From: Manihot esculenta
Taxonomy: Eukaryota; Streptophyta; Magnoliopsida; Malpighiales; Euphorbiaceae
NCBI RefSeq assembly: GCF_001659605.2
Contig: NC_035161.2
Coordinates: 39,265,956-39,329,955, forward strand
Reading direction: 5' to 3'
DNA length: 64,000 bases
Below the pieces are notes generated by a model that did no database searches, was not told the origin of the DNA, and saw only the letters and a program-made list of their open reading frames with translations. Below are positions 44,545 through 55,830 of this stretch, in pieces (within the stretch, counting starts at the first letter, position 1; each line of letters starts with the position of its first letter). A program made the position numbers and the translations under genes.

Positions 44545-46719
44545 TGTAATACCCGGCTTGAGTCCGGCATCGGAATTCCTGTAGTCCGGTGGAATCTCGG
44601 GTGTCGGAATCCTCGAGAAGGGTAATACCTATGTTTTCATGTGTGTTTTCAGAGTTTTGAATGTGTTAAATTGTTAACGGAAAAGAGTTTTTGAATGAAA
44701 AGCAATAAGGGAGAAATGCTAATGTTCGGCCGCCGAAGGTCACTTTCGGCCGCTGAACCTTGCATGGTTTCGGAGTCACGTTCGGCTGCCGAAGGTGGTC
44801 TGGCCAGCCACCTATAAAAGGGCCAAAGGTCGGTGAGAGGAGGGTATTTTCTCCTCCACTTGCAGCCAAAGGTGAGCCAAAACCTTCTCACGTTGACTTT
44901 GATGAGTTTTTAGTTTTCCTTCAAATCGTTCAAAGTTTTGAAGGTTTTTATGTTTGTTTTGAAGGTTTTAAGCAAAAGAGCAAAGTTTGGAAGTTTGGAG
45001 CTTTGGAAGCTTGGTTCTTCATAACTCCACGTTGGGATCGTCTAATCTCTTGTTTGGAAGAGGTAAGAGAAGATCCTGACCTTCCTTTCTTGATTTTGGA
45101 AGGTTTTATGAAGTTTGTATGGGTAGTATGCATGTTTAGGTTTAGGTGAGGTGTTTGATGATCTTTGAGTTGCAGCATGTTTAAGTGTTGTTAGCTATGT
45201 TTGTTTGGGGTTTTAGGATAGTTTGAGACCCCTTTGTGCATATCTATGTGTATATGCTAGTTGGGAGTAGTTGATATGCATGTTGTAGGTTTTTGGGCAA
45301 AGTTTACATGAAACAGAGAAGGGTTCTGCCCTTCGGGCAAAACCAGGTTCGGCCGCCGAAGGAAGGTTCGGCCGCCGAACCCCTTGTGGAGGCAGTTTCG
45401 GCTGCCAAAGGTTGCCCCCGAAAGCTAGGCTTTCGGTTTAGAAAGGGACTTTCGGCCGCCGAAAGAGGGAGTTCGGCCGCCGAAAGTGTGTGAGTTTCGT
45501 CTCTGGACGAGACCTTCGGCCGCCGAAGGTGCCGCCGAACATGTATGAGTTTCGTCTCTGGAGAGGGGTTTCGGCCGCCGAAAGTGCCCTGTCCAGCCTT
45601 CCTTTGCATGTTTTATGTGATTGTTTTAGGATCTTTTAGAGGGTTTTTGGGGGAGTTTGCAGAGATGTTCTTGAGTTAGTTTGGTCCCTCATTTGAGTCC
45701 ACCTGTGTAGGTGCGGACCAGAGAAATCAGGGAGGTCAGCAGTGAGTCCAGTGTCAGAACCTGCAGAGTCAGTTCAGAGAAAGCCAGAGGTGAGTGGAAC
45801 TTAACTTAATGTTTTAATATGAGACCTGAATATTTTATCATGCTTCATGCATCATGAATATACGATAGGGTGAGTGCATTAGTGTACACAAATATGACGC
45901 ATTGCATCTATCCTTGTACTTGGCATGGCTCCTTGTACATTGCTTCTATGAGATGGCACGGACTTCGTGAGGATTCATTAGCCCTCAGAGGAAAGACCTG
46001 GAACAGCCCTACGGGGACCAGGCACAAAGACCTGGAACAGCCCTACGGGGACCAGGCACGTGGTACTCCGATACCCCTGTGAGCTCCTTTGTGGGCTAGA
46101 TAGAGATAGAGGGAATTTTGATCCGTCCGGTCGAGGTGATGTGATTACTTGTGATGTGATGCATTCCATGAGAGCATGTTTTATCACCTGTTTATTTTAT
46201 GACTATTCTACTCACTGGGCTATAGTAGCTCATCCCTCTCCCCTAACTCCAGCTGTGCAGGTTCAGAGGTCAGAGGGAGGTCAGCAGGGTACAGGAAGAG
46301 TACTGTTGTAATAGCTAGTGTGGACATGTAAATGTATAGAGATAGTGTATATGTACATGTACAGGGTATAGAATGGTGCTTGACTTATAGAGTTGTAATC
46401 CCTTTGTGGAGTCACATGATCAGTTTATGTATGTTTATATCTTGTTGTATGTTTATGAGAAAACCAGGCTTAACATTGTGAGTTTTATCCGCCTAGAGCA
46501 ATGAGGAGCTCTAGTAGGGATTGGTAGAGAACAGAGATAGTGCATGCACAGGGTAAGCCTTGGAATGAAGAAAAGTTTTATGTTTTTACAGAAAATGTAT
46601 GATCATGTATGGGATTTCACAGGTACACAGACAGGATAGCAGGCTTACTACGGGTCCCGGCGACCTTAAGTCGATCTGGATCCTAGTGCCAGTAGCAGTT
46701 CGGTTTCCGGGCTGTTACA
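44545..46719 (+). repeat. E3 3' LTR (2175 bp)
   Basis: Same as the 5' LTR except for two instead of three 34-bp units (45992-46059), one extra TTCGGCCGCCGAA copy near 45350-45380, and a few substitutions. TATA box at 44813-44819. Confidence 0.92.
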
Positions 46720-46832
46720 AGGATGTTAGTCCTGTCGATATGATGATGTGAAATGCCATGATTCGTGCATGTGCATGCTTTTATAGGTGTTGCTTATGTG
46801 CTCTGTTATGTGTTGTTTTCCAGAGAGTTAAA

Positions 46833-49800
46833 ATGCGAGGAACTCGTCGATCCATGAGATTGACTGGAGTCCCACCTGAAAGTGAGGGTACAGCTGCTCG
46901 TCCTCCTGCATTGCCAAGGGCAAGGACTCACAGAGCAAGCAGGGAGGGAACGTCAAGAGACCCTAGAAGGTCTTCTAACGAGAGCAGAAGAGGAATAGGC
47001 AGAGGGGGAAGGTCGGAAGAGAGAGTTGCTATGGAGGAGGCTCAGAGTAGAGATGTCAGTATGGGTATAGGAAGGTCAGAAGAAGGTATGGGGGAGTCCC
47101 AGGGAGGCGCACAGGCCTCGGGCTTTGGCTATCCACCCTTTCCACAGGGCCCAGGGTATCCGATGGGAGGCACGTCGGATTACTCCAGCGTTGCCCCATA
47201 TCCACCCTACATGCCATATATGCCTTATCCTTCCTTCTATCCACCATATCACATGTATCCACCCCCACCTTTTCATCCAAGTTCAACATCGCCTAAATCC
47301 AGAGAAACAGTACCTCCACCACCACCACCTGAACCAGCAGCCCCTGTTGTTGACGCACAACCCAGTTCTTCAGGGGGAAATAAGGTGAAGATGATGGAGT
47401 ACTTAAAGTTGGATGCTCCTAAATTCAACACGGGAGATGATCCCTTTGAGTATCTCAGTGCAGTCAGAATGATAACAAGTGAGTTGGGAGCAGATGATAG
47501 CAGGGCCATTGAGATGGCAGGGTTCACATTAAAATGCAAGAAAGCCAGAGAATGGTTCAAGAATTATGTGGACCCCAGAAGAGACAGTATGACATGGGAA
47601 GAGTTCGCCAACGAATTTGCTGGGTGGGCTTTCCCTGACAGTTCCAGGGAGCTAAAGGTTGTGGAGTTCGAACAGTTGAGACAGACGGAGGAGATGAGCG
47701 TTGATGAGCATACAGATAAGTTCCTGGAATTGTTACCATATGTGGGTCAGGCGTATGCTACGGACCAGAAGAAGGCAAAGAGATATGCCACGAGGCTTCA
47801 TCCCAGGTATTTCTCCTTGATTCTCCACGCGGAGAAGGAGAGTTGCCACTCCATTGTGGATGCTGCTAGAAAGATGGAGGCCAGTGCCATAAGTCAGGGA
47901 GTAGTCAAGCAATCAAAGGCACAGTCTTCTGGTGCTAAACCAGGTTCCTCTTCACAGAGTACAGCAAGTGCGAGCAAGAAGAGATGGGATAAACTCAGAG
48001 GAAAGAGAGGCAAGTTCTGGAACAGGATTAAGACGGGTCTGGGAATGAGTAGCGGCTCCAGCTCTGGCACAGATATTCCAGTTTGCAATAGGTGTGGGAG
48101 ACCGCACAGAGGAGCTTGTTTGTTGGGATCTACAGCCTGCTATAGATGTGGGCAGGAGGGACATTATGCACGAGAATGTCCTCAGGCGACTTTGGTTACA
48201 CCATCCCAGCAGATGACCTCAGGTAGTGTCGTACAGTCAGCAGCTTCAGCCCGACCACCAAGCAGTGACAGAGGTAGAGGAAGAGGGGCAGCCTCTTCAT
48301 CAGGGATGGGTTCCCGAGGTGCAGGTCCGTTAGCTCCAGCACGGATTTTCACCATGACGCAACAGGAGGCAGACACTTCGAACACAGTGGTGTCAGGTAA
48401 TCTCATCATTGGGTGTTCAGAGGTGTATGCTTTGATGGACCCCGGTGCTTCTCACTCTTTCATTGCTTCTAGAGCCGCAGAGAGGTTGGGTCTGATGGTG
48501 TCCGAGTTAGAGTGTCCTCTTTGGGTCCGTGGACCCAAATGTGATCCATCTTTGGCAGAGTCTGTTTGTCGGTTCAGTTCGGTGTGCATAGAGAGTAGAT
48601 ACCTTCCAGCTGACCTTGTGGTTCTAGAGTTGACAGATTTTGATGTCATTCTAGAGATGGACTGGTTATCTACATATAATGCTACCTTGAACTGCAGGGA
48701 CAAGGTAGTCCTTTTCAGAGACCAGGATGGGTCAGAGTGTGTCTTCAGAGGAGACAGGAGGGGGACACCTAAGGGTTTGATATCAGCCCTTCAGGCTCAT
48801 AGGTTGTTGAGGAGGGGTTGTCAGGGGTTCCTAGCTCATGTGCGAGAGCTAGATAGTCGGGTTAGAGAACCGTCCTCAGTTCCAGTGGTTAGAGAATTCC
48901 CCGATGTGTTTCCTGAAGAGCTTCCAGGACTACCACCTGATAGGGAAATAGAGTTCGAGATCGAATTGATGTCTGGCACCAGACCGATCTCTATTCCTCT
49001 CTACAGGATGGCACCAGCAGAGCTGAGAGAGTTGAAAGAGCAGTTACAGGATTTGGTAGACAAGGGTTTCATCCGCCCGAGTACCTCACCCTGGGGTGCT
49101 CCAGTACTGTTTGTCAGGAAGAAGGATGGATATCTGCGACTTTGTGTCGACTACAGACAGTTGAACAAAGTCACTACCAAGAACAAGTATCCTTTACCCA
49201 GGATCGATGATCTATTCGACCAGCTGGCAGGAGCAGGTTGTTTTTCTAAGATAGATCTGAGATCCGGATACCACCAGTTGAAGCTCAGGGAAGGAGATGT
49301 ATCCAAGACTGCTTTCAGGACCAGATATGGGCATTATGAGTTCCTAGTGATGCCGTTCGGGTTGACTAATGCCCCTGCAGCATTCATGGATCTCATGAAC
49401 AGGGTTTTCAGGGAGGACTTGGATCGTTTTGTGATCGTCTTTATAGATGATATCTTGGTGTACTCCAGAAATGCAGAGGAGCATGCCCAGCATCTGAGGA
49501 TAGTTTTGCAAACCTTGAGAGAGCATGGCTTGTATGCCAAGTTCTCCAAGTGTGAGTTCTGGCTAAGGAGCATTACCTTTTTGGGACATGTAGTATCAGA
49601 GAAATGAATAGCAGTAGATCCCAAGAAGGTAGAGGCAGTAGCCAATTGGCCTACACCCACGACAGTGACAGAGATCAAGAGTTTTCTGGGTTTGGCAGGC
49701 TACTATCGGAGGTTCGTTCAGGACTTGTCAAAGATAGCTGCTCCTATGACCAAACTGACCAGGAAGAATCAGAAGTTCGTATGGTCAGAGGATTGTGATG

Positions 49801-51782
49801 AGAGTTTTGAAGAGTTGAAGAGACGGTTGACTTCAGCACCGGTGTTAGCTCTGCCGATCAGTGATGACGATTTCACAGTGTTCTGTGATGCATCCCGAGT
49901 GGGATTAGGTTGTGTGTTAATGCAGAATGACAGAGTGATAGCTTATGCTTCTAGACAGCTGAAGAGGCACGAGCTGAACTACCCGACACACGATCTTGAG
50001 ATGGCAGCTGTTATCTTTGCACTTAAGATGTGGAGGCATTACCTCTATGGGGTAAAGTGTGAGATCTACACAGATCATAAGAGCCTACAGCACATCTTGA
50101 GTCAGAGAGAGTTAAACTTGAGGCAGAGACGGTGGGTAGAATTGCTCAGTGATTACGATTGCAAGATCCAGTATCATCCGGGTAAGGCTAATGTGGTAGC
50201 TGGTGCCTTAAGCCGGAAGTCACTTGGCAGTTTCTCCCACATTTCAGTAGAGAGAAGACCGGTGGTGAAGGACTTTTACAGACTCATGGATGAAGGGCTA
50301 CAGTTGCAGTTATCTGGTACAGGTGCTTTGATTGCACAGCTGAGAGTGACACCAGTGTTTCTAGAGCAAGTGGCTCTGAAACAGCACGAAGATCCTGAGT
50401 TAGTGAAGATTGCCAGGACTGTTCAGTCTGGCAACAGTGCAGAGTTCAGATTTGACAGTGAGGGGATTCTTCGTCACGGTAAGAGATTATGTGTACCAGA
50501 TGATAGTAGTTTGAAGGAAGACATTATGAGGGAAGCTCATAGTGCGAGGTATAGCGTTCACCCTGGAGCCACCAAGATGTATCAAGATCTGAGAAGGGTG
50601 TATTGGTGGCCAGCGATGAAGAGGGAAGTGGCACAGTTTGTGTCAGCCTGCGAGACATGTCAAAGGGTGAAGCTAGAGCACCAGAAGCCGGCTGGAATGC
50701 TTAACCCACTACCGATTCCAGAGTGGAAATGGGAGCACATAGCTATGGATTTTGTAGTGGGGTTACCGGCGATGTCCAACAGGCTAGACTCCATATGGGT
50801 GATTGTGGATAGACTGACTAAATCTGCTCACTTCATTCTAGTCAGGAGCAACTATTCTGTGGACACGTTAGCGCAAATGTATGTAGACGAGATAGTCAAG
50901 CTGCATGGAGTTCCAGTGTCGATAGTATCAGATAGAGGACCGCAGTTCACCTCCAGGTTTTGGCGGAGTCTGCAAGCTGCTATGGGTACAAGATTGGATT
51001 TCAGCACGGCTTTCCATCCGCAGACAGACGGTCAGTCAGAGAGGACCAGCCAGACCATAGAAGATATGCTGAGAATGTGTGTGTTAGACTTTGGCGGTTC
51101 TTGGAGGAAGCATCTACCTCTGGTGGAGTTTGCCTACAACAACAGCCATCATGCTAGCATAGGGATGGCTCCTTATGAAGCTCTGTATGGGAGGAAGTGC
51201 AGAACACCTGTGTGCTGGGAAGAGGTAGGAGAGAAGGCTCTTGCAGGGCCAGAGTTAGTTGAGATTACCAGTCAGTTAGTGCCTATCATCAGAGAGAGGA
51301 TCAGAACAGCTGTAAGCAGACAGAAAAGCTATGCAGACATCTGTAGGAAGCAGATAGAGTTCCAGGAGGGGGATATGGTATTGCTGAAGGTGTCTCCAAT
51401 GAAGGGAGTGGTTCGCTTTGGAAAGAAGGGTAAACTAACTCCACGGTACATTGGTCCCTTTGAAATCTTGCAGAAGATTGGGAATGTGTCGTATAAGCTA
51501 GATTTACCTGCCTCGATGGAACGAATTCACCCGGTATTTCATGTTTCTATGTTGAGGAAGTTTGTGTCGGATCCGAGTAAGGTTCTTAGTGAACCTGATG
51601 TAGAGATCCTTGGTGATCTTACTTATGTAGAGCAGCCAGTGCGGATCCTTGACACTCAGATTAGACAGCTGAGAAACAAGGAGATACCAATGGTGAAAGT
51701 CCTGTGGAACCACCACAACCTAGAAGAGTGCACCTGGGAGACACGAGAATCGATGCTTCAACAATATCCCTATCTGTTTTAA
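46833..51782 (+). pseudogene. E2 gag-pol with a single in-frame stop
   Basis: From ATG 46833 ([12 protein letters not shown]; an upstream in-frame ATG at 46758 is less likely because E2, E3 and E4 share only the MRGTRR start) to the stop at 51782. It is interrupted once by TGA at 49605-49607, where E3 has a Gly codon, in the RT region after the YxDD-like FIDD. Order: gag with Pro/Tyr-rich linker (about 47140-47290), zinc knuckle near 48139, protease DPGAS near 48437, RT, RNase H near 49880, integrase core near 50740-51070, chromodomain at the end. One reversion-scale change from open, so it could have been active until recently, or could be polymorphic. Confidence 0.92.
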
Positions 51783-51854
51783 GGTTCGTTTTTCCCCGTT
51801 TCTATGTGTTTATATGTTGAGTTGTTTGAGAAACATTCGGGGACGAATGTTCTT

Positions 51855-51866
51855 AAGGGGGGGAGA
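51855..51866 (+). promoter_or_regulatory. E2 polypurine tract
   Basis: AAGGGGGGGAGA just before the 3' LTR, identical to that of E3. Confidence 0.85.
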
Positions 51867-51867
51867 A

Positions 51868-53256
51868 TGTAATACCCGGCTCGCGTCCGGCCTCGGAATT
51901 CCTGTAGTCTGGTGGAATCTCGGGTGTCGGAACCCTCGAGAAGGGTAATACATATGTTTTCTTATGTATTTTGACTTGTTTTAAGGTTTTCAGTATAAAG
52001 GAAAATGAGTTTTTGAAAGAAAAGAGCCAAGGGAGAAAATGGCAAGTTCGGCCGCCGAAGGTGACTTTCGGCCGCCGAACCTTGCATGGTTTCGGATTCA
52101 CGTTTGGCCGCCGAAGGTGGTCTGGCCAGCCACCTATAAAAGGGCGCCAAGTCGGTGGAAGGATGATATTTTGCTTCCATCGTCAGCCAGAGGTGAGTCC
52201 AACACCCTCCCTAGTTGACTTTCATGATCTTGCCCAATCTTGTAAGGTTTTGAAGAGTTTTCATGTGTTTTTGAAGGTTTTGAGAGTTTTGAGCAAAAGA
52301 ACCAAGTTTTGAAGTTTGGAGAGTTGTGAGGAGATTTCTCCATATCTCCACGTTAGGATCACTTGATCTCTTGTTTGGAAGAGGTAAGTCAAGATCCAGA
52401 ACCTCTTTTACTGATTTTTGAAGGTTTTATGGGAGTTGTAGGATGTTTGCATTAGTTTCACGAAGATGACGCATTGCATAATACGATGTGTATGAGGCTG
52501 TGGATAGACCAAGGCGACTCCAATAGCCCAAGCTCTGTTATAAGACCTGGCCGGGCCAGGCAGCCATTTGTAGGTAAGACCTGACGAGATCAGGCAGCAG
52601 AAATAGTAAGACCTGGCTGGGCCAGGCAGGCAGAGTTGTAAGACCTGGCCGGGCCAGGCAGATTGAGGTTGTAAGACCTGGCTAGGCCAGGCATCCTTTC
52701 AGTGGGATTTTTGGTGGTCATGTCTATCCCTGAGATGATGTGATGTAGTGCATTCCATGAGATTATGTTTTCCAATTACGGTTTATCGTTCTGCTCATTG
52801 GGCTTGTATAGCTCATCCCTCTCCCCTATTCCCCAGGTGTGCAGGTTCAGAGTCCAGAGGGAGTCCAACCGGGTTTGCAAGAAGAAGAGTTATGTAAGCG
52901 CTAGTGTGGACATGTACATGTAAAGAGATAATGTATAGTGTGTAGCTTTGTGCTTGATTGATAAGAGTTGTAATCCCCTTTTGGTATACACATGATCAGG
53001 TTATGTATGTTTTCTTTTATTGTAATGAATATGAGAAAACCAGGCTTAACATTATGAGTTGGTAGATCAGAAATAGTGCATGCACAGGTTAAGCCCTGGA
53101 GGAAAGAAAAGTTTTAATGGTTTGACAGAAAATGTATGATCATGTATGGAATTTCACAGGTACACAGACAGTATAGCAGGCTTACTACGGGTCCCGGCGA
53201 CCTTAAGTCGATCTGGATCCTAGTGTCGATAGCAGTTCGGTTTCCGGGCTGTTACA
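51868..53256 (+). repeat. E2 3' LTR with internal deletion (1389 bp)
   Basis: Nearly identical to the 5' LTR but missing the equivalent of 35402-36154 (753 bp). The breakpoints share GTA (35399-35401 and 36152-36154), consistent with end joining. The deletion removes the main palindrome cluster. TATA box at 52135-52141 remains, and the CCTGGCC repeats are at 52542-52693. Confidence 0.9.
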
Positions 53257-53261
53257 GCAGG

Positions 53262-53336
53262 CTTGCTACGGGTTCTGGCGGCCTTAAGCCGACCTGAATC
53301 CTAGCGCCGGTGACGGTCCATTTTGGGGTCGTTACA
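53262..53336 (+). repeat. E1 LTR end fragment (plus)
   Basis: Continues the LTR piece at 34717-34828 and ends GGTCCATTTTGGGGTC plus GTTACA, the same terminus as the E4 LTR. It is followed by the GAATC duplication. Confidence 0.8.
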
Positions 53337-53595
53337 GAATCAACCATCAAAATGTAAAAAACTACGAAAAAATTCTATATGAAAACTAAGACATTTTGTT
53401 TCAATCAAAAATAAAATGTCCGGCTTGTAACTAAGAACCAAATCATTCAATACAATAATTATCCAATGATTGCCACCATAAATCTGCCAAAGAGGTCTGC
53501 AGATTCTGAAAATTGATTGAATTGTATATGAGAAACATCCCCACCATACAGAAATTATAAGTGACGATCGGAATATCTCTGGATCTCTTAATAGG
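53337..53595 (-). pseudogene. LINE endonuclease fragment, upstream half
   Basis: The minus strand reads LNDLVLSYKPDILFLIETK, the N-terminal L1 endonuclease motif (…PDILFLxETK), then FLHFDG up to the E1 insertion. It joins in orientation and protein order with 30400-30670 across E1. The 5' remainder, if any, would lie beyond E4 and is not recognisable there. Confidence 0.65.
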
Positions 53596-53600
53596 GACAA

Positions 53601-55751
53601 TGTAACGACCCCAAAATGGACCGTCACCGGCGCTAGGATTCAGGTCGGCTTAAGGCCGCCAGAACCCGTAGCAAGCCTGCTATACTCTCTGTGTACCTGT
53701 AAATCTCATACATGATCATACATTTTCTGTGAAAATAAAAACTCTTTTCTGAACCAAGGCTTAACCTGTGCATGCACTATCTCTGTACTCTGTACTCATG
53801 TACTCTGTACTCTGTATCCCTGACTAGAGCTTGCTCTAGATGGGTTAACTCATACCTGTTAAGCCTGGTTGTTAAATACAGGAAAACATATATACATATA
53901 CAGATCATGTACAAAACATACATCACTAGATCAAGCAACAACTATTACATCTCTTTAATATTACATGTTCACTCTAAGCTATTACAGATCTCTTTACTTT
54001 TCCTGTACTCTGCTGAACTGTCCCTGTACACTGTACACTGAACCTGCAAAACTGGGGTTAAGGGAGTGGGATGAGCTCTATAGCTCAGTGAGTAGAACCG
54101 TAACATATCTCAGTAAAATATGATCTCATGGAATGCACCATATCACAGACAAGCCACATCAAGAGTAAACCTGTCACCACATAGTCCCAGTAACTCTGTG
54201 CCAGGGCGTAGAATCGAGCACCTGGTCTTCCTGTCATATATGTATATGTGTATATAACACCTCTGTACTTACCATTGCCAGGGCGTAGTCAAAGGCTCCT
54301 GGACTTTGCTATACCTGCCAGGGCGTAGTCAAAGGCTCCTGGACTTCACTATACCTGCCAGGGCGTAGTCAAAGGCTCCTGGACTTCCTGTCTGAGACTA
54401 TTGGATCATTCAGCATTCACTCACATCACCAAATAACGATGCAATGCAACATATTCGTGAATACTAATGCAAGCAACCTATGGCATAAACATGATGCATG
54501 AGATATGCTAAAAGCAGTTTGTGGTTCAATTAAAAGTCATAAGTTTAGTTCCACTCACCTCTGGCTATCTGGACTGACTGACTCTGCAGGCTCTGAACCT
54601 CTGGAGCAGTACTCACTGCTGCTCTCTCTGGTTCCTCTGGTCTGTATAAACACATAAATAAAATCACTCTAGTGACCTACCCAAGAATCCCCTTAAGCTC
54701 ACTTTAAAACTCATGCAAAGCATGCAAAAGAAAGCTGGACAGAACACTTTCGGCGGCAGGTTCGGCGGCCGAATGTCCTCTCCAGAGACGAAACTCAAGC
54801 ACCTTCGGCGGCACCTTCGGCGGCCGAATCCCCCAAACAGAGCCGAACATACAAAAACACTCGGGGGCAAGCTGTGGCAACCAAGCCACCATGCAGGAGG
54901 TTCGGCGGCCGAATGAACCTTCGGCTGCCGAACCTGAGTTCATCCAGAACTCAGCTTCAACGGCAAACCATCTTCTCCTTCCCTTCAACCACTCAAACCA
55001 TATATACGCCAACTCCTCACCACACATATACTCACGTATATGCTCAAAGGGGTCTACTAACCCCAAACAACAAATCAAACATACCACAGCAACAAGTATA
55101 CATGCATAACTCATCAAAACCACCCTTTATCACCTAAACATGCATCTCTCTCCACAACTGCCATAAAACTTCAGAAAACATATAAACAGGTTCAAGAGCA
55201 TTACTAACCTCCTGGAACAAGAAGCTGAACACTCTGAACTACGGAAAACGGATTAACTCTCCTCACACGCTCAAACTCTCACAAACGAAGCTTTTTGCTT
55301 CAAAACATTCAAACCCTTGTGAAAGATCAAAACACTCTGCATGAGCTGCTCAAACTCAGCAAATAAACCAAGGGAGACGTGGCCAACTTCTGGACATGAT
55401 CCGGTGATAACACCTGGCCACAATGCTGACTAAGGGATACAAACCTGCTGACCAAGCAACTCAGCGTCGGCTGCCAAAGCGCATGCAAATCCATGCAACA
55501 TTCGGGGGCCGAACTTACCTTCGGAAGCCGAACACTTTCGGCGGCCGAACTTACCTTCGGCGGCCGAACTTGGCTCAACTGCCTTAGGTCCTTTCAACTC
55601 AACTCAAAACTCACTTCTATTACTCTAACACATCAACACAAAACACACTACTTTAGTAAACCATAAATCCTACTTGGTTTATAGAATTCCGACACCCCGG
55701 ATTCCACCAACTAACAGGAATTCCGGTGCCGGACTTTAGCCGGGTATTACA
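53601..55751 (-). repeat. E4 3' LTR (2151 bp)
   Basis: Same length as the 5' LTR, with the 40-bp units at 54276-54387. It is followed in the plus direction by the purine tract of the element. Confidence 0.93.
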
Positions 55752-55752
55752 T

Positions 55753-55764
55753 TCTCCCCTCCTT
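55753..55764 (-). promoter_or_regulatory. E4 polypurine tract
   Basis: Reads AAGGAGGGGAGA on the minus strand, next to the 3' LTR. Confidence 0.85.
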
Positions 55765-55830
55765 AAGAACATTCGTCCTCGAAGGTTCCTAAAACACACA
55801 ATTAACACATGAAACGGAGAAAAACTAACC

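Larger units (their letters stand above)
37085..46719 (+). mobile_element. E3: Tekay-type chromovirus nested in the E2 leader
   Basis: 5' LTR 37085-39275, interior 39276-44544 and 3' LTR 44545-46719, with AGGAT duplicated at 37080-37084 and 46720-46724. E2's leader resumes directly after the right copy. The LTRs are nearly identical apart from a tandem-unit copy change and an 18-19 base indel in a palindrome cluster, so the insertion is recent even though gag-pol carries three stops. Confidence 0.92.
34829..53256 (+). mobile_element. E2: Tekay-type chromovirus inserted in E1
   Basis: 5' LTR 34829-36971, leader, gag-pol 46833-51782, purine tract and 3' LTR 51868-53256, with E3 nested in the leader (37085-46719). 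The target duplication is GTAGG at 34824-34828 against GCAGG at 53257-53261. The reverse LTR copy in E1 shows that GCAGG is original, so the left copy has a C-to-T change. LTR size, Met-type primer site and C-terminal chromodomain fit the Tekay branch of chromoviruses. Confidence 0.9.
30673..53336 (+). mobile_element. E1: rearranged chromovirus element hosting later insertions
   Basis: The outer ends are TGTAATACC and GTTACA, flanked by GAATC at 30668-30672 and 53337-53341. E1's own sequence is 30673-33413, 34022-34828 and 53262-53336; the rest is later insertions. Inside are a plus-strand LTR start (30673-31076), minus-strand gag-pol blocks in permuted order (31077-33290), a minus-strand leader with primer site (33291-34079), a minus-strand LTR piece (34080-34716) and a plus-strand LTR end (34717-34828 plus 53262-53336). 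The matching target duplication means the outermost ends were integrated as one event. Confidence 0.75.
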
